A stretch of 64,000 bases of DNA. Origin: Pantoea sp. Ep11b. GTDB taxonomy: Bacteria > Pseudomonadota > Gammaproteobacteria > Enterobacterales > Enterobacteriaceae. A model generated the notes under the pieces. It was given only the letters and a program-made list of their open reading frames with translations, was not told where the DNA came from and searched no databases. Numbering within the stretch: the first letter of the stretch is position 1; each line of letters opens with the position of its first letter. The position numbers and the translations under genes were made by a program. Positions 55,890 to 64,000 of the stretch are shown here, one piece after another. Location of the stretch: positions 1,612,001 through 1,676,000 of the forward strand of contig NZ_CP160631.1 in assembly GCF_040783975.1 (NCBI RefSeq), written 5' to 3'.

Positions 55890-57620
55890 CTATAACGCAA
55901 TACGCTGCCGGAAACGCCAGTAGCGACCTGCTTTTGAGATTAATTCGGCATGGCTGCCCTGTTCGATAATTTCGCCATTATCCATCACGCAGATACGATC
56001 CATCTGTTCCAGACCGCTGAGCCGATGGGAAACCATTACCACAGTCTTACCTGCCGTTAACTGCTGCAGAAGCGCGAGGATGTGCTGCTCGGTAGTAGCA
56101 TCCAGGCCTTCGGTCGGTTCATCCAGCAGCCAGAGATCGCCATCATGCAGCAGCGCGCGTGCCAGCGCGAGACGACGCAGTTCGCCGCCGGAAAGCGGGC
56201 GACCGCCTTCGCCCATCCAGGCGTTCAGCCCTTCCGGGGTCTCATGCAGACGCTGCAGGCCGACATCATTCAGGGCGCGGATAAGCCGGTCGTCGCTGGC
56301 GTCCGGGCAGGCCAGCAGGAGGTTATCGCGCAGGCTCTGACTGAAAAGGTGAACCCGCTGCGTGACCACGCTGATACCCTGACGCAGTTCAGACTCTGAC
56401 CAGGTTGCAACGGGCCGATCGTTAAGGCTGATTACGCCGTGCTGACTCTCCCAGCCACGGGTTAACAGCGCCAGCAGCGTAGATTTCCCGCAGCCGGTCG
56501 GCCCCAGAAGCGCAATGCGTTCGCCTGCACCCACCTCAAGGCTACAGCGGTTCAGCACCTTCTCAGGACGGCCGGGGTAGCTGAAGTCAACCTGGTCGAT
56601 GTGGACGGTCAGGCTGCCGGGCCGGGCCGTTGAGTCTGCCGGAAAAGCGATCGTGGGGGGCTGATCGATCACCTCACTGACCCGCTGCGCGGCCGCGATC
56701 ACCTGCGACATCGGCAAAAACGCCCCGGCGATCGGGGCCAGTGCTTCGAAGGCTGCCAGCGAACAAAACACCACCAGCGCAATCAGCGAACCGGGTAGCT
56801 GCTGGTCGCTGATGGTCGCGGCGCCGAGCCAGAGCAGCAGAGTGACCGTCACGCCGCTGATCAGCAGCAGCAAACTCTGTGCCGCCGCCTGCAGATGCTG
56901 TTGCTGGCGCTGAGCCTGCTGCCAGCGCTGTTCATCCTCATCGAGCTGCTGACGCCACGGCTGCGAAGCGCCATACAGCGTCAGTTCCGCCTGCGCCGAC
57001 AGCCACTGCGTCAGCTGTAAACGCCAGCGGGCGCGGCCACGGGCAATTGCCGTGCCGGCAGGTGAGCCGAAGCGATAAAACAGCGCGGGCATCAGCACCA
57101 GGGTGGCGAGCATGATCCCGCCCAGCGTCAGTGCCAGCGGAACAGCGATCAGGCTCAGCCCGAGCGTCACCACCACAATCACCACAAAGGCGCCCGTCAG
57201 CGGCGAGATGACACGCAGATAGAGATGATCCAGCGTATCGACATCGGCCACAAAGCGGTTAAGCAGATCGGCCTGGCGGAACAGCGACAGCTGGCCCGGC
57301 GAGAGCGCCATCAGACGGCCGAACGTATGAACACGCAGATGCTGCAGAACCCGGAATGTCGCGTCGTGGCTGACCAGGCGTTCGGCATAGCGTGCGGCCG
57401 TGCGAATGATCGCGGCTCCGCGTACGCCCGCCGCAGGCAGCATATAGTTAAAGGTATAGAGTCCGGCAACGCCCGCCACGGATGAGGCGGCAAGAAACCA
57501 GCCGGAAAGGGTCAGCAGGCTGATGCTGGCCAGCAGGGTCACCATCGCCAGCACGATACCCAGCGCCAGGCGGAACGGGTGGCGCTGCCAGAGACGAAGA
57601 AAAGGACGCAGGGCGGACAT
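55890..57620 (-). CDS. cydC: Glutathione/cysteine ABC exporter subunit CydC
   Basis: A 576-residue half-transporter fused to its ATPase, forming with CydD the exporter of cysteine and glutathione needed for periplasmic redox balance and cytochrome bd assembly. Six N-terminal helices, Walker A GPTGCGKST (about residue 375), LSGGELRRLALARAL, LLDEPTEGLD. Its ATG overlaps the cydD stop by one base (TGATG). Confidence 0.96.
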   Translation of the reverse strand: MSALRPFLRLWQRHPFRLALGIVLAMVTLLASISLLTLSGWFLAASSVAGVAGLYTFNYMLPAAGVRGAAIIRTAARYAERLVSHDATFRVLQHLRVHTFGRLMALSPGQLSLFRQADLLNRFVADVDTLDHLYLRVISPLTGAFVVIVVVTLGLSLIAVPLALTLGGIMLATLVLMPALFYRFGSPAGTAIARGRARWRLQLTQWLSAQAELTLYGASQPWRQQLDEDEQRWQQAQRQQQHLQAAAQSLLLLISGVTVTLLLWLGAATISDQQLPGSLIALVVFCSLAAFEALAPIAGAFLPMSQVIAAAQRVSEVIDQPPTIAFPADSTARPGSLTVHIDQVDFSYPGRPEKVLNRCSLEVGAGERIALLGPTGCGKSTLLALLTRGWESQHGVISLNDRPVATWSESELRQGISVVTQRVHLFSQSLRDNLLLACPDASDDRLIRALNDVGLQRLHETPEGLNAWMGEGGRPLSGGELRRLALARALLHDGDLWLLDEPTEGLDATTEQHILALLQQLTAGKTVVMVSHRLSGLEQMDRICVMDNGEIIEQGSHAELISKAGRYWRFRQRIAL

Positions 57621-59389
57621 CACTGGATCTCCTGTTGACGATGCTTCAGCATCTCGCTGAAGGCACCCGGCTGTTGCGAGAGTTGCTGCCAGCTTCCCTG
57701 CTGCACCAGTTTACCTGCTTCCATGACCCAGAGGGTCTGCCCGTGGCTCAGCGTGTCGATCTGATGGGTAATCATCAGCGTGGTCTGACGGGCTGCGGCC
57801 TGGTTCAGCGCCATCATCACATGACGTTCACTCAGCGCATCCAGGCTGGCGGCAGGTTCATCCAGCAGTAAAAGATGGGCGGACTTATAGAGTGCGCGCG
57901 CAACCGCGATGCGCTGCGCCTGGCCCACAGAGAGCTGATGGCTCCCTTCGCCTGGCGGCGTGTCGATGCCCTGCGGGAGACGGGGCAGAAACTCGGTAAT
58001 GCCGCATGATTCAAGCAGTGCGTTAAAACGGTCGGGCTCACAGGCGGCACCCATCAGAATGTTGTCGCGCAGGGTGGCGGCCGGTAACTGAGGATTCTGC
58101 CCCACCCAGCTAAGCTGCTGATGCCAGTCCGTTCGCCGTATTTCACGCAGTTCCGTGCCATTGACCCTCAGGGATCCCTGATAGGGCAGGAAACCCAGCA
58201 GGGCGTTCATCAGGGCGGTTTTACCGGCCCCGCTCTGGCCAACCAGCGCAATCTGTTCATACGGGGCGATGGAGAAGGTGAGGGGACCACACAGCAGCTG
58301 GCCATCGGGGGCGCAGACGCGCAGATCCGTGGCGATCACCGAGACAGCGTCACTGGCGGAAAAGGGCTGCTGGCCCTCCTGCGGGGCGGCGTCGGGTGTG
58401 GCCTGCATAAAAGCTTCAAGCGCATCGGCACCGCCGACCGCCTGCGCTTTAGCATGATAGAACGTGCCAAGATCGCGCAACGGCTGGAAAAACTCCGGGG
58501 CGAGGATCAGTACCAGAAAACCGGCGAACAGCGTGACGCCCTGGCCGTAATCGCCGAAATGGAGTTCGCCCAGATAGGAGAAGCCAAAGTAGACGGCCAC
58601 CACCGCAATCGCTAACGAGGCAAAGAACTCCAGCACCGCAGAGGAGAGAAAGGCGAGGCGCAGCACCTCCATCGTCCGCTGACGAAAATCGGTGGTGGCG
58701 GCGGCAACGGCCTGCTGCTCGGCGGCGCCGCGATTAAAGAGCCGCAGCGTTTCGCGGCCGCGCAGGCGATCAAGAAAGTTCCCACTCAGCCGGGCCAGCA
58801 CCAGGAAGTTGCGGCGGTTCGCCTCGGCTGCGCCCATTCCCACCAGCGCCATGAAGAGCGGAATCAGCGGCGCGGTAACAAACAGGATCAGACCGGCTGT
58901 CCAGTTCAGCGGGAAAACGGTCAGAAGAATGCAGCAGGGGATCAGCGCCGCCAGGGTCATCTGCGGCAGATAACGCGCGTAGTACTCCTGCATCTCTTCA
59001 ATCTGCTCCAGCAGCAGCGTTGCCCAGCTTCCGGCGGGTTTTCCCTGAATCCATGCCGGGCCCAGCTCAGTCAGCCGATCCAGTACCTGCTGGCGTAACG
59101 CCTGGCGGATGGCCTGTCCGGCCCGGAATCCGGTCAGTTCGCGGGCATAGTTGATCAGGGCGCGCAGGACAAAGCAGAGCAGCAGCAACATGATGCTGAA
59201 CGTCAGGGTTTCGCGCGGTTGCCCGTCGATAATCAGGGCCTGCAGCAGCGAGGCCAGCAGGGCCGACTGGGCGATAATCAGCAGGGCTCCTGCCATGCCC
59301 AGCAGCGTATTGAGCCGCAACCAGCGACCGGCGAAACGACGTTGCTGACGAAGCCAGCGGGTAAGATGCTGCTGCCGCGATTTGTCCAT
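57620..59389 (-). CDS. cydD: Glutathione/cysteine ABC exporter subunit CydD
   Basis: A 589-residue half-transporter partner of CydC. MDKSRQQHLTRWLRQQRRFA start, six helices, GQSGAGKTAL Walker A, QLSVGQAQRIAVARALYKSA signature variant and LLLDEPAASLD. The ATG at 59389 gives the E. coli length; the ribosome site is weak. An ORF extension to 59455 is not family sequence. Confidence 0.95.
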   Translation of the reverse strand: MDKSRQQHLTRWLRQQRRFAGRWLRLNTLLGMAGALLIIAQSALLASLLQALIIDGQPRETLTFSIMLLLLCFVLRALINYARELTGFRAGQAIRQALRQQVLDRLTELGPAWIQGKPAGSWATLLLEQIEEMQEYYARYLPQMTLAALIPCCILLTVFPLNWTAGLILFVTAPLIPLFMALVGMGAAEANRRNFLVLARLSGNFLDRLRGRETLRLFNRGAAEQQAVAAATTDFRQRTMEVLRLAFLSSAVLEFFASLAIAVVAVYFGFSYLGELHFGDYGQGVTLFAGFLVLILAPEFFQPLRDLGTFYHAKAQAVGGADALEAFMQATPDAAPQEGQQPFSASDAVSVIATDLRVCAPDGQLLCGPLTFSIAPYEQIALVGQSGAGKTALMNALLGFLPYQGSLRVNGTELREIRRTDWHQQLSWVGQNPQLPAATLRDNILMGAACEPDRFNALLESCGITEFLPRLPQGIDTPPGEGSHQLSVGQAQRIAVARALYKSAHLLLLDEPAASLDALSERHVMMALNQAAARQTTLMITHQIDTLSHGQTLWVMEAGKLVQQGSWQQLSQQPGAFSEMLKHRQQEIQ

Positions 59390-59474
59390 GCAAGACCATG
59401 ATAAATGTCGATGAGGGGGAAAACAGCAAGCGCGTCTCGCGCGCTTCAGAGGCAAGAATCTAGCATGAGGGCAA

Positions 59475-59503
59475 TAAAAAAGGCGACTGAAAAACCGTCG
59501 CCT
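59475..59503 (-). terminator. Terminator of trxB
   Basis: Minus strand AGGCGAC / GTCGCCT stem, 9-base loop, then a T6 run, 30 bases after trxB. Confidence 0.9.
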
Positions 59504-59532
59504 GGAACATTTGAGATCAGAGAGTTAACAAC

Positions 59533-60570
<1,038 letters not shown>

Positions 60571-60812
60571 TTAGCCAATTTTGTTAACGATAGCTGCAAA
60601 CGGCGTAGACGATGAGTGACCTTTTTGCCTGGCCAATGCGCCAATAGGGGGCAAAACTCGGGTTAAAGCGGTGCAGGAGTGGAAAAATACTCATTTAAAA
60701 ACAGATACCCAGCGGTCTGTCTGGCATCTTGTCCTGAATTTGGTGATTTTACTTTGACAATCGCCTGCGCATTTGCGAAAACATTATCAGAAGTGAATAA
60801 CATTTATCGGCA

Positions 60813-60839
60813 CAAAACAGGTTTTCCTCGCCTGTTTTG
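60813..60839 (+). promoter_or_regulatory. Inverted repeat 1 in the lrp leader
   Basis: Perfect 9-base arms CAAAACAGG and CCTGTTTTG with a 9-base loop, no T run after it. Either an RNA hairpin or an operator. Confidence 0.5.
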
Positions 60840-60875
60840 CACGTAACGCCGGATAAAAGCAGCCTGATATGGATA

Positions 60876-60909
60876 ATGACGCATGATGTGGACAGACAAC
60901 ATGCGTCAT
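60876..60909 (+). promoter_or_regulatory. Inverted repeat 2 in the lrp leader
   Basis: Perfect 10-base arms ATGACGCATG and CATGCGTCAT with a 14-base loop, 112 bases before the lrp ATG. Confidence 0.55.
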
Positions 60910-61021
60910 ATCGATAGGTCTCACCACACAGGTTCTGTTAGCTCACTTCAGAAATGCCCCGAACAATGAGCGTTTTCAGGGCGTGGCAGGTAAAGGGAAG
61001 GAATTAAGAGAGACAATAATA

Positions 61022-61516
61022 ATGGTAGACAATAAGAAACGCCCCGGGAAAGACCTCGACAGAATTGACAGGAACATTCTGAACGAACTTCAGAAAGATG
61101 GTCGCATTTCAAACGTAGAGCTTTCCAAACGCGTAGGCTTATCGCCTACGCCATGCCTTGAGCGCGTGCGCCGCCTCGAACGTCAGGGATTTATTCTTGG
61201 CTATACTGCGCAGCTGAACCCGCACTATCTGGATGCCTCTCTGCTGGTATTCGTTGAGATTACTCTGAATCGTGGCGCGCCGGATGTGTTTGAACAATTT
61301 AACGCCGCGGTGCAAAAACTTGAGGAAACTCAAGAGTGTCACCTCGTTTCTGGTGATTTCGACTACCTGCTGAAAACGCGCGTACCTGATATGTCTGCCT
61401 ATCGTAAGCTGCTGGGTGAAACCCTGCTGCGCCTGCCGGGCGTAAACGACACGCGAACCTATGTGGTGATGGAAGAGGTCAAACAGAGCAATCGGCTGGT
61501 GATCAAAACCCGCTGA
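61022..61516 (+). CDS. lrp: Leucine-responsive regulatory protein Lrp
   Basis: A 164-residue global feast/famine regulator (E. coli length) of amino-acid metabolism and transport. The helix-turn-helix is NVELSKRVGLSPTPCLERVR (about residues 30-50), followed by the RAM ligand domain with LVFVEITLNRGAPDVFEQFN. Nearly identical to E. coli. The ATG at 61022 is the family start. Confidence 0.98.
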   Translation: MVDNKKRPGKDLDRIDRNILNELQKDGRISNVELSKRVGLSPTPCLERVRRLERQGFILGYTAQLNPHYLDASLLVFVEITLNRGAPDVFEQFNAAVQKLEETQECHLVSGDFDYLLKTRVPDMSAYRKLLGETLLRLPGVNDTRTYVVMEEVKQSNRLVIKTR

Positions 61517-61556
61517 TGCGGCGCAGGTGCAAAACCTGCGAGATTTCGGTACACTC

Positions 61557-61572
61557 CTGTGAATTCATACAG
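61557..61572. promoter_or_regulatory. LexA (SOS) box upstream of ftsK
   Basis: CTGTGAATTCATACAG fits CTG-N10-CAG with a good palindromic centre. A -10-like TACACT (61550-61555) abuts it, so LexA would cover the start point of an ftsK promoter. E. coli ftsK (dinH) is SOS controlled. Confidence 0.75.
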
Positions 61573-61575
61573 GAT

Positions 61576-61614
61576 CAGCGTCGGGCTTGCCCGACGCTGT
61601 TGCTTCTTACTTTA
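61576..61614 (+). terminator. Terminator of lrp
   Basis: Perfect 10-base stem CAGCGTCGGG / CCCGACGCTG with a 4-base loop, then a T-rich tail. It lies downstream of the LexA box, so SOS transcripts into ftsK would have to pass it. Confidence 0.75.
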
Positions 61615-61634
61615 CAGGCACCTGGAGAGTCCTC

Positions 61635-64000
61635 TTGAGCCAGGAATATACAGAAGATAAAGACGTTTCGTTACAGTCGCTGAGCAGTGGACGCCGTCTG
61701 CTGGAAGCGATGCTCATTCTGGTGGCGCTGTTTGCCATCTACCTGATGGTTTCTCTGGTCAGTTTTAATCCTTCCGACCCGAGCTGGTCGCAGACGGCCT
61801 GGCATGAACCCATTCACAATCTCGGCGGCAGCCCCGGTGCCTGGCTGGCCGACACCTTACTCTTCATCTTTGGTGTGATGGCGTATGCCATTCCGCCCGT
61901 TATCCTGGGGCTGTGCTGGATTGCTTTCCGGCAGCGCGATAACCAGGACTATTTCGACTACTTTGCGGTCGGACTTCGCTTAATTGGCGTGCTTGCGCTG
62001 GTGGTGACAACCTGTGGTATGGCGGCGCTGAATGCCGATGATATCTGGTACTTCGCCTCCGGCGGCGTGATTGGCAGTCTGGTCAGTAATGCCATCGCCC
62101 CGTGGTTCAGCCCGGCGGGCGGCACGCTGATGCTGCTCTGCGTCTGGGCGGCGGGCATCACGCTCTATACCGGCTGGTCATGGCTTACCATTGCCGAGCG
62201 GATTGGTGGCGTGGTGATGGGCGTACTGACGTTTGCCAGTAACCGCTCACGTCACGATGAGCCGTGGCAGGAAGAGGATGACGAGCGCGATACGCGTGAA
62301 TATGCCGATCTGCCTGAGATGAGCGGGGCGGATCAGGACGACGATGTCCTGCTCTCTGCGCCGCGCGCGGCGTCACAGCCCGATCCGCTGCTGGCGAAAG
62401 CCGCCGCAGCAACCAGCGCCGCCGTCGCAGCGACCACCGAAGCGGCTGGCGTCGCACCTGCCGTCGCCGCTCCGGCTGCTGCGGGCACACCTGCGCCTGC
62501 GGCTGTGGATACCGCGCCAGCGCCGGTTGCGGCAACCACACCAGCCCCGGTTGCCCCTGCTGCCGCTATTCCTGCCTCGCAGCCTGTGACTGCCGCCGGG
62601 CAGAGTGCGCCTGCGTCTTACAGTGCTCCAGCGGCTGCACCGAGCGCACCCGAACCTTACACTGCGCCAGTGGCTGCGGAAGCACCCGAACCTTACCGCG
62701 CGCCGTCAGCAGCGCAGACTGCATCTGCTCCGGCAACCTCTCCGCCGCTTTATCATTTCGAAATGCCGGACGAGGCACCCGCCGCGCCAGCGTTCAGTGC
62801 TTATGACGATGATGAGCCCCGGATGGGCAACTGGCGGGATGCGACTGCGGTCCCTGCCGCCGCGACCGCAACAGCGGCCGCAGCCGCATCGGCCACACGA
62901 ACTGCGCCTGTGTTTGACTTAGCCCCTGAAACCCCGGTTAATCCGCAGGTTAAACAGGGCATCGGTCCAGCATTACCACGCCCTAACCCGGTCAAACTGC
63001 CTACCCGCCGCGAACTGGCTTCGTACGGTATCAAGCTGCCGTCTCAGCGCATGGCAGAAGAGAAAGCCCGGGCGGAAGAGCGTGAATCAGCACCGGCAGA
63101 GAGTCAGACTTCGGTTGCTGAGGCTGAAGAGGCGCAGCAGCAGGCTGAACTGCGCCAGGCCTTCCAGTCTGAACAGCAGCAGCGTTACGGCACCAGCTGG
63201 CAGCAGGATGAGGAAGAGGAGCAGGATGCACAGCAGCAGGATGCGCTGGCGCGTCAGTTTGCTGAGCAGCAACAGCAGCGCTATCAGCCTGACGTGAAGA
63301 AAGAGCCGGTACTCAATATCGATACCGCCTCTGCGTTTGATTTTTCACCGATGAAAGATCTGGTGGATGATGGCCCGACCGAACCGCTGTTTACTATCGC
63401 GGCGACACCGGAACCGGAAGCGCCAGCGGTTTCACATGAGCCCTGGCAGCAGGTGAGCGAGGTTGCAGAACCTCAGGCTGCGGCTCAGGTGCCTGCGCCG
63501 ACCCATTTAGCCCCTGCGGAGCCCGTTTACCGTGCCCCGGCTGAACCCGCTTACAGTGCCCCGGCTGAACCCGCTTACCGGGCACCGGTCGCGCCCGCTG
63601 CAGCTGACTATACGACGCCTGCGTCTTCGTCTGCGTATGGTGCACCTGCCGCGCCTGAACCTGTTGAAGAAGCGAAGCCGTCACTGCATGACAGCCTGAT
63701 TCACCCGTTCCTGATGCGTCATGAACAGCCGCTGGAGAAACCCTCTACACCACTGCCTTCGCTGGATCTGCTGACCGCGCCTCCGGCAGAGGAAGAGCCG
63801 GTGGATATGTTCTCGCTGGAGCAGACTGCCCGTCTGGTCGAAGCGCGACTGGGCGATTATCGCGTGAAGGCGGAAGTCGTCGGTATCTCGCCCGGCCCGG
63901 TCATCACCCGGTTCGAGCTGGATCTGGCACCCGGTGTGAAAGCCGCGCGTATCTCCAATCTGTCGCGTGACCTGGCGCGTTCACTCTCCACCGTCGCCGT
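61635..64000 (+). CDS. ftsK: DNA translocase FtsK (partial, N-terminal part; TTG start)
   Basis: 788 codons open to the window end without a stop. The start is TTG after CTGGAGAG, giving (M)SQEYTEDKDVSLQSLSSGRR. Residues 1-200 form the divisome membrane domain with four helices (YLMVSLVSFNPSDPSWSQTA between helices 1 and 2). Residues about 210-690 form a low-complexity Ala/Pro/Gln linker, with three 8-residue AEPxYxAP repeats at 628-651, and GIGPALPRP and PTRRELASYGIKLPSQ inside it. The motor alpha domain begins at about 715 (LPSLDLLTAPP, FSLEQTARLVEARLGDYRVK). The linker is about 80 residues shorter than I recall for E. coli. Confidence 0.96.
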   Translation, partial: MSQEYTEDKDVSLQSLSSGRRLLEAMLILVALFAIYLMVSLVSFNPSDPSWSQTAWHEPIHNLGGSPGAWLADTLLFIFGVMAYAIPPVILGLCWIAFRQRDNQDYFDYFAVGLRLIGVLALVVTTCGMAALNADDIWYFASGGVIGSLVSNAIAPWFSPAGGTLMLLCVWAAGITLYTGWSWLTIAERIGGVVMGVLTFASNRSRHDEPWQEEDDERDTREYADLPEMSGADQDDDVLLSAPRAASQPDPLLAKAAAATSAAVAATTEAAGVAPAVAAPAAAGTPAPAAVDTAPAPVAATTPAPVAPAAAIPASQPVTAAGQSAPASYSAPAAAPSAPEPYTAPVAAEAPEPYRAPSAAQTASAPATSPPLYHFEMPDEAPAAPAFSAYDDDEPRMGNWRDATAVPAAATATAAAAASATRTAPVFDLAPETPVNPQVKQGIGPALPRPNPVKLPTRRELASYGIKLPSQRMAEEKARAEERESAPAESQTSVAEAEEAQQQAELRQAFQSEQQQRYGTSWQQDEEEEQDAQQQDALARQFAEQQQQRYQPDVKKEPVLNIDTASAFDFSPMKDLVDDGPTEPLFTIAATPEPEAPAVSHEPWQQVSEVAEPQAAAQVPAPTHLAPAEPVYRAPAEPAYSAPAEPAYRAPVAPAAADYTTPASSSAYGAPAAPEPVEEAKPSLHDSLIHPFLMRHEQPLEKPSTPLPSLDLLTAPPAEEEPVDMFSLEQTARLVEARLGDYRVKAEVVGISPGPVITRFELDLAPGVKAARISNLSRDLARSLSTVA
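63516..63587 (+). repeat. Tandem 24-base repeat in the ftsK linker
   Basis: Three in-frame 24-base units (63516-63539, 63540-63563, 63564-63587) encoding AEPVYRAP, AEPAYSAP and AEPAYRAP. Units 2 and 3 are almost identical in DNA. Looser copies (APEPYTAP, APEPYRAP) occur near 62650-62700. Confidence 0.85.

Noticed and set aside
63516..63587. Possible CRISPR-like array in ftsK
   Set aside because: The repeats are tandem without spacers and in the reading frame of the FtsK linker.

Overview
This window is a stretch of core chromosome from a member of the Enterobacterales. Protein similarity recalled from family knowledge and gene order both follow the Escherichia coli glnH-to-ftsK segment (dps, rhtA, ompX, mntS/mntR, ybiR, ybiT, moeBA, iaaA, gsiABCD, yliI, dacC, ybjG, rybB, ybjL, ybjM, grxA, nfsA, rimK, ybjN, potFGHI, rlmC, artJ/artPIQM, ybjPQ, amiD, ltaE, poxB, lysO, ybjD, cspD, clpSA, infA, aat, cydCD, trxB, lrp, ftsK). 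Many K-12 genes of that segment are absent here (opgE, ldtB, the mdfA to rcdA block, hcp-hcr, aqpZ, macAB, serW), and a few others are inserted. Together with an Ala/Pro-rich FtsK linker this suggests Erwiniaceae, most likely a Pantoea- or Erwinia-like organism. The genus is an inference.

Layout: 1-5.6 kb holds the partial glutamine-binding protein gene glnH behind an NtrC/sigma-54-type control region, dps, rhtA, ompX, a divergent mntS/mntR manganese pair and ybiR. 5.7-10.0 kb is an EmrAB-type drug exporter with its own outer-membrane factor. A gene-free 0.86 kb region follows, then an H-NS paralogue and the ABC-F gene ybiT. 13.3-22.3 kb holds moeAB (molybdenum cofactor) and, on the other strand, iaaA-gsiABCD (peptide and glutathione uptake) closed by a DUF4385 gene. 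22.7-30.8 kb holds a CynT-like carbonic anhydrase, yliI, a HAD phosphatase, dacC, ybjG, the sigma-E-dependent small RNA gene rybB, ybjL, ybjM and grxA.

31-44 kb is dominated by transport: ybjC-nfsA-rimK, ybjN, the putrescine importer potFGHI, ybjO, rlmC, and the arginine importer artJ plus artPIQM with ArgR-type boxes. 44-54.5 kb holds ybjP/ybjQ-amiD, ltaE, poxB, lysO/ybjD, cspD and clpS-clpA. 54.6-64 kb holds infA, aat, cydDC, trxB, lrp and the first part of ftsK, which runs off the window with a LexA-type box upstream.

No insertion sequence, prophage, CRISPR array, rRNA or tRNA was recognised. The most unusual items are a candidate long form of MntS with an N-terminal Cys cluster, the DUF4385 gene translationally coupled to gsiD, a Fur-like palindrome with no obvious target gene, several unexplained inverted or direct repeats, and the structured gene-free region before the H-NS paralogue. 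No clearly new multi-gene system is visible.
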